From positions 23,151,364-23,215,363 of the forward strand of contig NC_068977.1 of assembly GCF_016808095.1 (NCBI RefSeq): a DNA stretch of 64,000 nucleotides, written 5' to 3'. This document shows positions 20,949 to 31,370 of the stretch, in pieces; the first letter of the stretch is position 1, and every line of letters starts with the position of its first letter. A program made the translations under genes and the position numbers. The notes beneath the pieces were generated by a model. The model was not told where the DNA came from, did no database searches, and saw only the letters and a list, made by a program, of their open reading frames with translations. Origin of the DNA: Vigna angularis. Lineage: Eukaryota > Streptophyta > Magnoliopsida > Fabales > Fabaceae.

Positions 20949-23900
20949 ATGGCTGATCATCCACATTCTTCACGGGATGAGGCTCCCCCAACCAAAATCA
21001 CTAGAGGACCCACTAGCATGAAACAACTATTGATCAGGAAAAATAGTGGTGAAAGAACTCCGGTGAATATGAATGTCACCACGGGTGTGGCAACTGGCCC
21101 CTATGCAGATGACTTCCGATCATACCTTGGAGTAGTGGCACGTGATAAGATTAGCATTCTCATTCCATCTTTTGATCATGTGTCCGAGGTTGATCGGAAC
21201 ATTATTTGGAAAGATATATTGGTAAGTTAGTTAATAGGATTTGAATTAAAATTTGTTTATATTGATAATTTTGTACTAATACAACTTTATTATGTTTTTT
21301 TCAGATGACATTTGACATTCCAAATGTCACATCACTTAGAAATAAGTGTTTGTCAACTGTTGCAGAAAATTTCAGAAACTTTAAAAGCAAGTTGACATCA
21401 AGATACATCTTTGGACACCTTAAACATAAAAGTCCATGTAGTGCATATAAGTTCATTGATGAGGAGACTTGGCGGCTTTTTAAAGAAAGTCGGATGTCAG
21501 AGGAATGGCAGGTTTGTGTAGTTCATATTATTCAATTCCTCATTAACAAATATATATCATATGAACTAATTAATTAATGTGTATGTGACAGACAATTAGA
21601 AGCAAAGCACAAGGAACAAGTGCTCACAACAAAAACCCCCACCTATTATCTCGTGGTGGGTATAGGAAGCTTGAGGAGAAAATCCTCAAGAAAAAGACAG
21701 ATGCTACACCACCATCTCAGGGTGGTAGCCCTCCTCAGCCTCCTTCTCCACCGTCTAGACATGAGAAATAGAAGTTGGCCCGTATGCGACCATCGGGCAC
21801 CTACTCTTCCGACACTGCACGAGAGATTTCTGAAAGAATTGTAAGTTATCACTGTTCCTAAAATAATAAGTATTGTCATTATACATACTACATTAAACTA
21901 TTTAAAGAATAGTGGTGTTTTGTAATGTTACAGGACACCTTGGTTGAGCAGAGCTCCCGAGGCCAATTCACTCTAGAGGTCGCCAGGATATTCTTGCTGT
22001 TGCGATTGGACGACCTGAGCACCCTGGACGTGTACGTGCTGCAGGTCCTGGAGTAGGAATTACAGATTATTTTGGGAGCTCTTCTCGTCAGCCTTCATAT
22101 TCATACAGCGATACACAAAGGATGACAGAAGAGATCACAAAAAAGGTCCGACAAGACCTTAGAGAGGAGATCAGGGCCAAGGTGAGGGCTGAATTCCAGA
22201 TGCTATACCAGCAACAGTTTCAGAGCATGCGCCCGGTTCCGTCTCCTATAGAGGAACATGGTATCCCTCCCCCTCCCACAGGTAAACTTAAAAAACATTT
22301 ATGTGCAATTATTTCTATCTTTTGTATAATCTAACATTTACTCTGACAGGGAGAAGCGCGAAAGGAAGTTGTTCCGCATCAGCCATCCCAGAGGATGACA
22401 TGGACGATGGTAGTCCATGTCTGCTATACATTTTAGAGGATACTGAGATGGTGCTGGTAGCTCGTGGAACAGAGTTTAGGTCAGCGACTGTATGTCATGG
22501 TATGCAACTATTAGAGGATAAGGTGAAGGTCTCAGTGGATGAAATTATCATACCAGATGCCTCGGTTCCTCTGTCCACGGAAGAGATTTTCACTGTGGAA
22601 CAAGCATATAAGTCGTTTATCAATTGGCCTAAATTTTTGGTTAAACCAGTTTCTGACCCCTCGGTATGAAATTCCTCTTTACACTTCTCAATTTTAAAGG
22701 TTTTTGATGTCAAAACTTATCTTATCTTTTCATGTAACAACAGACGCAGGCACAAGAGAAGATTCCTCTATCTGAGGATGACCCTCTTTCTTCATTGCAT
22801 CTACTTGCTGACATCCTTGATGATAAGCCTTTGGAGGTTGAGTATGATGCTAATGTATTTGGGGCAGGCTCTGAGGTCCCAATATACCTTAATAGCTAAG
22901 ATGTCCGTGAGCTTGCGTCGGGAACACAAGAGTTGAATATTTCAATTATTCAACTATGGACGATGTAAGTCTATGACCAATTATTTATATATAAAATTCA
23001 TTTGTATATCAAGTATCCTTATATCAAAGTTAATTTTTGATTTCAGGTATATGTCTGGGGTCACTAATAAGTTGGGGCGTTCTGATGATTATGGATTCAT
23101 TGATCCCCAATCAATTCATGAATCAAATGATTTTGAGCATATCAACATGAGTCTGATAAGAAGTTTTGGAAGGGGCAAGAAAATATACTTTTTGCCTTAT
23201 ATATCCGGGTAAGTCAACTTTGTTAACATAATAATGTTCCATATGTGATTTTAATATTTAATAGTTACGTTATTATGAATTTCAGGCGCCATTGGCAACT
23301 TCTTGTTATGTCTATGCAAGACAACTATGCTTTGTGGTTCTGCTCATTGCACAGGCCTCCTCCCACACAACTCAAACAAGCAATTGATTGGTAAGAACCT
23401 CAATGTTTGGACTTTCTTTGTTATATAACTGAATGCTAAAACCTTTTTTTATATACAGTTCTATTCCAGCAAGTATGATGATGGGTGGGAGATCAATTGT
23501 TAACAGTAGAAAGATTGCTTGGATTTCTCTCAAGGTTTGACATATGCTAAAGTCATACTTTGTTATAATTGTTTTATAACAAATGTTATTAACTAACTAT
23601 TATCAACTGTGATGATATATTGTAGTGTAACAGACAAAATGGGTCATATGAGTGTGGATACTATGTAATGTATTGGATGACCCATATTGTTCGTTCTCAC
23701 ATCACAAGTCGCTGGGAAACGGTAATATTTAACTTTAACAAATTTAGATTTTTTAACAAATGTTGAATTCATATACACTAAATAAAATGAATTGTATTTT
23801 GCAGAGATTCAAGACTACTACACCAGTTCCTGAGAAGTCACTATTATTCATTAGGAACGCTGTTGCGAAGTATATAGTTAGATTATACAATAGCTTTTAG
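20949..23900 (+). pseudogene. Second CACTA gene: plant-transposase-like plus Ulp1-like C48 domain
   Basis: GT-AG borders and the homologue at 34703-37545 give about 11 exons: 20949-21221, 21305-21511, 21592-21840, 21934-22281, 22350-22663, 22744-22964, 23047-23208, 23286-23390, 23459-23534, 23626-23721 and 23805-23900. Exons 1-4 resemble the plant En/Spm Transposase_24 type (HNKNPHLLSRGGYRKLEEK, then an E/K/R-rich coiled coil near 22120-22215). Exon 5 resembles a DUF8039-type strand domain. The last exons carry a Ulp1/C48-like fold: HWQLLV (His) and QNGSYECGYYVMYWM (Gln and Cys). Where Ulp1 enzymes usually have YLDS, this reads WFCS. Lesions are TAG at 21769 (from Trp), a one-base loss near 21976 and TAA at 22897 (from Gln). 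It follows TNP2 on the same strand. Its role could be binding the subterminal repeats or acting on SUMO-like conjugates; this is inference. Confidence 0.75.
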
Positions 23901-24023
23901 ATTTAAACAATGCATTTGATTAGATAGAATTTTCTTAGACTTTGTACTTTATTTGATGTTGAACTACATTTGAACATGTGTTTGTTATGTTCAAATTGAA
24001 TTTGTGTACATGTTTTTATATGC

Positions 24024-24064
24024 AGGTCTGTTTTTGTGGTAGTGGATATCACAAAAACAGACCT
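24024..24064. other. Conserved 15-bp-arm hairpin after the second gene
   Basis: AGGTCTGTTTTTGTG and its exact reverse complement flank an 11-nt loop, 124 bp after the second gene's stop. The hairpin is kept at 37803-37839 (one arm mismatch) and 41775-41820. It may help transcript ending or be a protein-binding site. Confidence 0.7.
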
Positions 24065-24084
24065 CCAATTTTAAAAAACTGCAG

Positions 24085-24433
24085 GGGAATATGCCGCGGT
24101 TCTAACCACAACCGCGGCATATAGTGCTTCGTTTTTTTTTTAAAACGAGACATATGGCCACGGTTCTAACACCAACCGCGGCATATCGTGTTCCCTCTTT
24201 TGCCACGGTTGAACCGCGGCATATAGGGGATTGTTTTTTTTTTTTTTTTTAAAAAAAAGGGATTTAGGCAGCGGTTCCCTCGACAACCGCGGCATATTCG
24301 GCAACCGATATACCGCGGTTATAACTGCGGCCTAAAGTGTCTAACTTACTACCGCGGCTGAATATGCCGCGGTTCTTAAACCGCGACGTATAGTGAAAAT
24401 GAACCGCGGTAAAAGCCCCTCGCTGCACTAGTG
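24085..24433. repeat. 3' subterminal hairpin array of element 1
   Basis: Units of TATGCCGCGGTT and AACCGCGGCATA type repeat in more irregular form than at the 5' end, from about 24090 to the terminus CTGCACTAGTG. A poly-T and poly-A pair near 24232-24258 lies between units. Confidence 0.8.
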
Positions 24434-24436
24434 TTC

Positions 24437-24914
24437 CTGCAACTTCAAAACTCCTACATATATTTAAATATATTATGTCTTCATTTTGGAATGCACCGAA
24501 TTAATTTTTGTTTAAAAAAAGAATGCAGGTGTTGCATATGCTCTACACGCTTCGGAATAGAGAAGAAATCATTGTTGGGTTGCACAAGGGCAAACTATTT
24601 ATTTAGTTTTTGTCGTTTACAATATTTTGTATGTAAGAAATAAATTGAAAAATCTTGTTTCCAGAAACTGTTTATGATTTAGTTGTATTTTGTGATATAA
24701 TATATTGTAATGTTTTTCCAGTTCAATTATTGCTTATATTTGTGATATCCGATAATTCATCTTTAAAATTGTTTTGCACTAGACCACGATATCCACTTCT
24801 CCGTTAAAATTTCAAAGTATATCATTCAAATTGGCATCAAACTATAGTTGTGATGATGGTATTCTCACAATTTTCATGAAAGTACCCCTTCATTTTTCTC
24901 TCTTTGTAAAGGTT
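24437..24914. other. Spacer between CACTA elements 1 and 2
   Basis: AT-rich sequence of about 480 bp. The short open frame at 24431-24643 begins inside the CACTA end and has no recognisable domain. Nothing else was seen. Confidence 0.6.
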
Positions 24915-24949
24915 CACTAGTGCATAAAAGACCTTTAACGTCACCGTTT

Positions 24950-25580
24950 AGACGTTCGACTCCGAATATCTCACGTAAAAAATGACCGGTGGTACTTCTG
25001 TAAATAAGTTAATGTTGTAGACGCCCGACCTGGCTGGCCCCCGACGTCTGATGTCTATATAGATGTCTGGGCCCCTATGTCGGACACCTAATGACCTGAC
25101 AGGTAGGTGAAAAGTTGCCTTGTTCCATTGGTTTAAACGTCCGGACCCCTATGTCAGATGTCTGATGTCTATATAGACGTCTGGGCCCCTATGTTGGATG
25201 CCTAAAGACCTGAAAGGTAGGTGAAAAGGTGCCTTGTTTCATTGTATTAAACTTCCGAGCCCCTATGTCGGACGCCTAATGACCTGAGAGGTAGGTGAAA
25301 AGTTGTCATGTTCCATTGCTTTAGACGTCCGGGCCCCATATGTCGGACGTCTGATGGTGGCAAAGAATACCAAAAGTCATTTTTATTTCGGAGAGTAGAT
25401 GTTTAGGCCCCTATGTCAGACGTCTGATGTCCCTATAGACGTCTGACCCCATATATCGGACGTATATAACCTCCGCCAAAATTAAATTTTAAATAGACAT
25501 AGACGTCCGAGCCCCATATGTTGGACGTCTGATGTTTCTATAGACGTCTGATGTCTTTATAGACGTTTGATGGAGAGGAC
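24950..25580. repeat. 5' subterminal GACGTC repeats of element 2
   Basis: Many copies of GGGCCCCTATGTCGGACGTC and of its partner motif CAGACGTCTATA are arranged as direct and inverted units every 40-120 bp. They occupy the same place as the GCCGCGGTT units of element 1 but have an unrelated sequence. Confidence 0.8.
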
Positions 25581-25937
25581 CCCGACGTCTAAGGCGTTTT
25601 ATTACACTTTGCACGAACTCGGGGTAGTTATGCGCATTATTCATCATCTTCCTCCTCGCGTTTTCTCTCTCGCTTTGCATTTTCAGGTACATTTTTCGTC
25701 TTTTGGACTATTTAAACTTACTTTTACTCTGATTAAATTAGTCTTTGATGGATGATCTTCCATTTGAATCGATTAAAATGAGTTTTCACTGTGTTTTAGT
25801 GCAGTTTTGCTGGTTTCCTTGGGCCGCGATTTCTTGCGTTTTGGGCAGCTTTTTGTTGTGTTTTCCACTCCTCCAATTCCTCCACTACGTATGTAATCGG
25901 TTAAGAAGGTTAGCATTCTTGTTTAAAAGGTTTTGTC

Positions 25938-26130
25938 TATGCATGTTATTGACTTGTCGGTATGCATGTTTTTGGCATTTTGATATGCATGTTATTAACT
26001 TTCGAATATGCATGTTATTAACCGTCGAATTTGCATGTTGTTGGCTTTTGGATTTGCATGTTGTTCGCTTTTGGATTTGCGTGTTGTTGGCTTTTGGATA
26101 TATACATGTTATTGACTTTTGAATATGTGT
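25938..26130 (+). repeat. 23-bp minisatellite in the leader of element 2
   Basis: About eight units of exactly 23 bp, consensus TATGCATGTTATTGACTTTTG plus two bases, start at 25938, 25961, 25984 and onward. The last units decay. The array lies in the untranslated leader or first intron. Confidence 0.85.
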
Positions 26131-26209
26131 GTGATAAATTTTTGTTGTGTTGTTATGATTGTTATGTTAGACTATTAGTATCTAATTGAGTGAAACTTAG
26201 TTCCCGTTT

Positions 26210-26257
26210 AAAATTTAACACAAACGATTAATATTTTAATCGTTTGTGTTAAATTTT
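26210..26257. other. Perfect 22-bp-arm hairpin
   Basis: Two perfectly complementary 22-nt arms (first arm starts AAAATTTAACACAAACG) enclose a TATT loop. The hairpin lies in the leader of element 2, directly before a leader segment that is conserved in element 3. Confidence 0.85.
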
Positions 26258-26587
26258 GAATTGTCCGATTAGACAGTTTGGGAAAATTATTTTTCATAAT
26301 TTGCTATAACATGTACGTTGGAGTTTATGGATAAGATTGATAAAATTTCGGAAAAGTATTTGTATTGTTCTCCAGATGTATTTTTTATTATGGTCATCCT
26401 TGACTACTCTGATTTCGTGTATATCGGAGACCAATGCGAAATGCTACCGAAATCTTATCAAATTTATGATGTAGAATTTTTTGCATGTGTCTTAGCAAAT
26501 TATGAAAAATAATTTTTCTGAATGGGTAGGGCCTAACCTGGTGAGAGTTAAAAAATTGAAACTGGTGAAGTATATTACGAACATAGT

Positions 26588-29390
26588 ATGGATCAAAGCT
26601 AGATGAATGAACGTCGCATCAGTGAATAATATGAGAAGGGTGTTTCAGAGTTCTTGCAATATGTTAAACAAAATGCTAAGTCTGTGAACGAGACATATTT
26701 TTTTCCTTGTGTTCGATGTCTTAATCAAACACTCCAAGACATAGGCAATATGCGTGACCATCTATTCATGTTCGACATAATGAGAACTTATACCATTTGG
26801 ACTTGACATGGAGAAGTACTGGACCAGCCTACCATATCACAAGGAACGAATTATGTGGAAGAATGGTTGACTGATCATTTAGAGGACATCGTGATGTTGG
26901 TGAAGAAAATTTTGGAAGAGCTAATTTGTATGCTTCTCTTAAACATGATTCAAAGCAACCGTTGTTTCTAATATGCCCCAACTTTACACGTCTGTCTGCA
27001 ACTTTGAAGTTGTTTAGCGTAAAAGCAAGGAATGGATGGACTGATAAAAGTTTCACAGAGTTGTTGGATTTGTTGAAGGAGATGCTTCTAGAAAATAATA
27101 TTCTACCTATTCGTCATTACGAGGCCAAGAAAATTTTATGTCCAATGGGACTCGAATATCAAAAGATACATGTTTGTCCTAATGATTGTGTTTTGTACAT
27201 AAAAGAGTTTTCTTCGCTAAAGTATTGTCCAACATGTGGTTTATCTTGTTTTAAAAACAAAAATGACAAAAACACTAGTGATGAAGGTAATGTTGGTGCA
27301 CCTGCTAAGGTGATGTGGTATTTGCCTATAATACCTAGGTTCAAACTTATGTTATCTGTTAAAGAAGATGCAAAGAACCTTAAATGGCACACTCTCGGAA
27401 GAAAGTGCGATAATCTTCTTCGACACCCAGCTAATTCACCACAATGGAAGAAGATCGATGAAACATTTCCAGAACTTGGTGCAGATCCAAGAAACTTAAG
27501 ACTTGCACTTGCAATTGATGGTATGAATCCTTATGGGAACTTAAGTAGCAAACACAGTTCATTGCCAGTTATGTTGATGATATACAATCTTTCTCCATTG
27601 TTGTGCATGAAGAGAAAATATGTGATGTTGTCCATGATGATATCGGGTCCTAGACAACCTGAAAATGACATTGATGTTTACTTGAAACCTTTAATTGATG
27701 ATTTGAAAATGTTGTAGGAAGAAGGGGTCGAAGTGTTCGATTCAGGTGTTCAAGAAACTTTTTGTTTGCGTGCAATGTTGTTTTGCACTATAAATTATTT
27801 TCCAGCATATGGAAACTTAAGCGGTTTTAGTGTTAAAGGTCATTTTGCATGTCCCATTTGTGAAGAAAACACTAGTTACCTTCAATTGAAGCATGATCAA
27901 AAGACACTATATACAAGAAATCGAAAATTCTTTCCTCGTAATCACCCTTACCGTGGATTGAAAAAAGCATTTAATGGACGTGTTGAGATGAGGTTGTGTG
28001 TAGACCCGGCAATGGTGAAGAAGTGTACAACAAAGTCAAAAACATTGACATTGTCTTCGGAAATCATCATAAAAGTACCTTTGCGAAAAACATTTGGAAA
28101 AAACGATCAATATTTTTTAATCTTTTGTACTGGTGTAAACTTGATGTTAGACATTGTATAGATGTCATGCACGTTGAAAAAAATGTTTGTGACAATGTCA
28201 TCGGAATGCTATTAAACGTGAAAGGGAAGAAAAAAGACAGAATAAAAGCACGACAACATTTGGCTGACATGAGAATCCGTTCTGAGTTACATTCACAGTC
28301 AATTGGAAGACGCACCTTTCTGCCCCCAACATGTCACACTCTTTCTAAAAAAGAAAAACAAAGTTTTTGTAACTCTTTAAGTGTGAAGGTTCCATAAGGT
28401 TATTCTTCAAATATTAGTAACATTGTTGCTATGCAAGAGTTAAAGTTAGTTGCTTTAAAGTCTCACAATTGTCATGTATTAATGCAACAATTGTTACCAG
28501 TTGTTATTCGAGGCATATTACTTGCTTCTGTTAGAGGTATTCTGACACGTCTGAGTTTGTTCTTTAATGAAATTTGCAAGAAAGTTGTTGACCCTAGAGG
28601 TTTAGATCAATTGGAAAATGAAGGAATAAGAATATTGTGTGAATTGGAGATGTATTTTCCACCTTCTTTTTTTGATATCATGGTTCATTTGATTGTTCAT
28701 CTAGTCAAACAAATTCGAATATGTTGACCAATTTTCTTAAGGTAGATGTACCCTGTTGGAAGATACATGAAGATCTTAAAGGGATATGTCAAGAATCAGT
28801 ATCGACCAAAAGCTTCAATCATAGAGCGATACGTTGTAGAAGAAGCCATTGAATTTTGTTCGAGTTATATGTCAAGTTGTGAACCAGTGGGTCTTCCTAA
28901 GACCAGACATGAAGGAAAATGTGAAGGTAAGGGTGTTCGAGGTGTGAGAATTGAGTGTGTTAGTAGAAAAGAAGTTGATCAAGCTCATTTGTACATCTTA
29001 AACTACAATGTTGATGTGATTCCTTACATTTCTGAACACATTAATGAAATAAAGGCAACATACCCAAGAATGAGTGAAAAATGACATCTAAATGAAAATG
29101 TCAAAACCTTCTTACAATGGTTTAAGAAACAGATTTATTCGACTCCAGATGTTTCTGAAAGTCTACTGAGGCTATCTCGCAGGCCGAACACAGATGTCAT
29201 TACATATGGTGAGTACTATATAAACAATTTCTTTTCAGACAAAGGTAGAAGATGACAAAAGTAGAGTTCAAAATAGTGGGGTTACACTACAAGCTGAGGC
29301 TGTGCACTTTGCTAGTTCTAAAGACAAAAATCCAATCACAACATCCATGAGTTATTTTGGAATAATACAAGAAATATGGGAAGTTGATTA
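26588..29390 (+). pseudogene. TNP2-like transposase pseudogene, element 2
   Basis: The start is ATG 26588 (MDQS, then TAG where relatives have Trp). The order matches element 1: transposase-associated domain with CVRCLN, Transposase_21 core (AIDGMNPYGNLSSKHS, GPRQPENDIDVYL, CTINYFPAYGNLSG, CPICEENT, CIDVMHVEKNVCDN), DUF4218 (LKSHNCHVLMQQLLPV, FFDIMVHLIVHLV, MYPVGRYMKIL) and the front of DUF4216 up to EIWEVDYT. Lesions include stops at 26600, 27715, 28395, 28724, 28743 and 29082, and frameshifts near 26890 and 27990. The gene is non-functional. It ends at the element 3 insertion. Confidence 0.85.
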
Positions 29391-29419
29391 CACTAGTAAA
29401 ACAATAGCATTTAACCTCG

Positions 29420-29935
29420 CACAATAGGCTTCAATTTAAGAGAAACCGAAGCCTATTAGAACGTGGTGGCATTTTTGTAATTTTGACGAAGTTATACGCC
29501 TCGGTTACAATAGAATTGAATCATATAACCCATACTACCTCGGTTAACCACATAACTGATGTCTAATGTTCTGCCATAAATCTCACCTGCCCCTCTACAA
29601 AATTGTGTGGTGTCACCTGACCCACTGCCTCGGTTCTGTGTAGAACCGAGGCAGTATGTCCTACCCAAAATTGACAGCTCTAACTACGGAACGTTTCTTT
29701 TCTCTTTGTTAAAATCCTACGGCATCGGTTCCTTCAGAATTGGTGTGGAAAGCCTTTTATGCTTCGGTTAAAAAAGAACCGAAGCGTATAAGTTGAACAA
29801 AATTTCAAAAATGCCATTTCAGAATTAATTTTAATTTTTTTCTAATACGCATACGCATTGGTTGAGTTGTTAACTGAGGCATATATGGGTGTATTGCCTC
29901 AGTTGTTGGTACAACCGAGGTAGTAGCTCTCCCCA
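29420..29935. repeat. 5' subterminal CTCGGTT hairpins, element 3
   Basis: Inverted pairs such as GCCTCGGTT with AACCGAGGC and GCTTCGGTT with AACCGAAGC occur about every 60-110 bp (for example 29625-29660 and 29760-29790). The spacing follows element 1, with CCTCGGTT in place of CCGCGGTT. Confidence 0.8.
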
Positions 29936-31370
29936 TAACTCAGAAAATTTTACCCTACTGTTCATTCTCTCTTCATTGCGTGCGCCCTTTCTTCTTCTCT
30001 GTCTCGCCCTCCATTATCTCTACATCCGCTTGACGAGTCCATGCCGCTACCCCCGCCTGCCCACTGCACTGCCCGTGAACCGTCGTCGCTGCACCGCCCT
30101 TCCTACTCCACCCCTACTGCATAACACCCTGTTGAACCACAACATTTTCACCGCTAGCCTTTGCGCCTTCCTCCATGGGTTCCTCCACGTCATGGGTGTT
30201 CTTCTTCCTGGTAAGTCTTTTAATTATAATTTTTTATATAATTTATATTAATTGGTTTATATCATTTTTAGGTTTATATAATTTTGAATTAGGTTTGGAA
30301 TAATAGGCGTTATTAATTTGTTATATAAATTCGACTTAAATTTTATTGTTGTTGAGTTCTTTGGAAGGAGTGAAAAACAAAACTTAAGGCAAATTTAAAG
30401 CACGTTGGCACTCACCTGGTAGTAGTAGCTTGAGCTTTGCTAGGTTGAAACTTCAACTTATATTTTGCAAAGGACAGTCCACTAGCTTTTCTGTGCTTTC
30501 TTGTGAAGGGGCCTGCTCCTATAAGAACATTATGCTTTCTCACTGCCATATTTACTAGAAGATGAAGTTGTAGCTTTTGTTGATTTGCTCCCTTTTCTTT
30601 TCGAGTGCATTCTACTTTTGCTCTAGAACCTTGTGCTTTGTCACTTCTATATTAAAATATGAGAAATCATGAAACTAACTAATGTGTTGTTTATTTTTGT
30701 CTAGATATTGTATTGTTGTGGTGAAGTTTTATACGCGTACATTCTTGATAGTTGACCAACTTTCACGCTCTCAGGTTCCTATTCTTAAAATTTTCCTTTT
30801 AATATGAACTTGTTTGCTTCAATATATTGCATGTTGCATATGTAATTATTTGTTTGCTTGAATATATATTGTTGTTGTGAATTAGCCTTAGTTTCCTGTT
30901 TGAGATTCAATATAAAAATTATTTACTATCTCCAGATTTTTTTGAACAAAGGTACTTTTTACAAAATGAATAGAGAGGAGATGGTAATAATAATTTACAA
31001 GTATTGAATCTTGAATTGTCCAGTTGGACACTTTGAGAAGAGTAATAACTTTTTCATAGTTTATTAATACACATAATTTTTAATATACATGTCTTCAATT
31101 TCATGAAATTTTGCAGTTGTGTTTTGTATTGATCTTCGGGTGCATATTTGATTGTGATTTATAATCACTTTCATTTCGTGTATCCTAAAGACCAATGCAA
31201 AAAAGCTGGCAAAATTTAGTGAAATTTTAGATATGTTGTTTAAAATTTATATGTTTAATAAACTAAAAAAGGTGAATCTTCTTAAATGGGATAGGGTCAC
31301 AACTTGAATACAAACACGATCAAAGTGATCATTCAAGATTATTGAAATTGTGTAAACAATTTCAGTAAAC
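29936..31370 (+). other. Leader/intron region of element 3
   Basis: A C/T-rich leader (29950-30210) ends in a donor-like GGTAAGTC, followed by AT-rich intronic sequence up to the TNP2 start. A captured exon lies on the opposite strand at 30416-30646. A leader segment near 31011-31070 is shared with element 2. Confidence 0.55.
30416..30646 (-). pseudogene. Captured host-gene exon, unidentified
   Basis: On the minus strand this 231-nt stretch is fully open (about 76 codons). It is bordered by an acceptor (TTTTAATATAG at 30657-30647) and a donor (AG then GTGAGTG at 30415). The predicted peptide is very Lys/Arg/Gln-rich, with KVECTRKEKG, a MAVRKHNVLIGAGPF segment and RKHRKASGLSFAKYKLKF. I do not recognise the family. 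It lies in the leader of element 3, opposite in strand to the element's genes, as captured gene fragments often are. A basic, perhaps nucleic-acid-binding protein is a guess. Confidence 0.5.

Larger units (their letters stand above)
17152..24433 (+). mobile_element. CACTA element 1, complete, two genes
   Basis: The 5' end is CACTAGTAAAAAATTGGG and the 3' end is CTGCACTAGTG. A perfect 3-bp target duplication TTC lies at 17149-17151 and 24434-24436, the size produced by CACTA transposition. Both ends carry arrays of TATGCCGCGGTT / AACCGCGGCATA hairpins. Inside are a TNP2 gene and a second multi-exon gene, both on the plus strand. Both genes are damaged, so the element is probably not autonomous now. 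The complete ends could still be moved in trans. The derivative at 41517-42869 shows that the family has been mobile. Confidence 0.93.
24915..29390 (+). mobile_element. CACTA element 2, 5' part, interrupted by element 3
   Basis: The 5' end is CACTAGTGCATAAAAGACC, followed by a subterminal field built on GACGTCCG/CGGACGTC motifs, a leader and a TNP2 pseudogene. The TNP2 frame is cut at 29390/29391 by the CACTAGTAAAAC end of element 3. The missing 3' part was not recognised after element 3 ends (38374), so it was deleted or lies elsewhere. Confidence 0.8.

Noticed and set aside
26318..26512. 64-codon frame upstream of the element 2 transposase
   Set aside because: It lies in leader sequence shared in part with element 3, where it is not kept open. 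No domain is visible.
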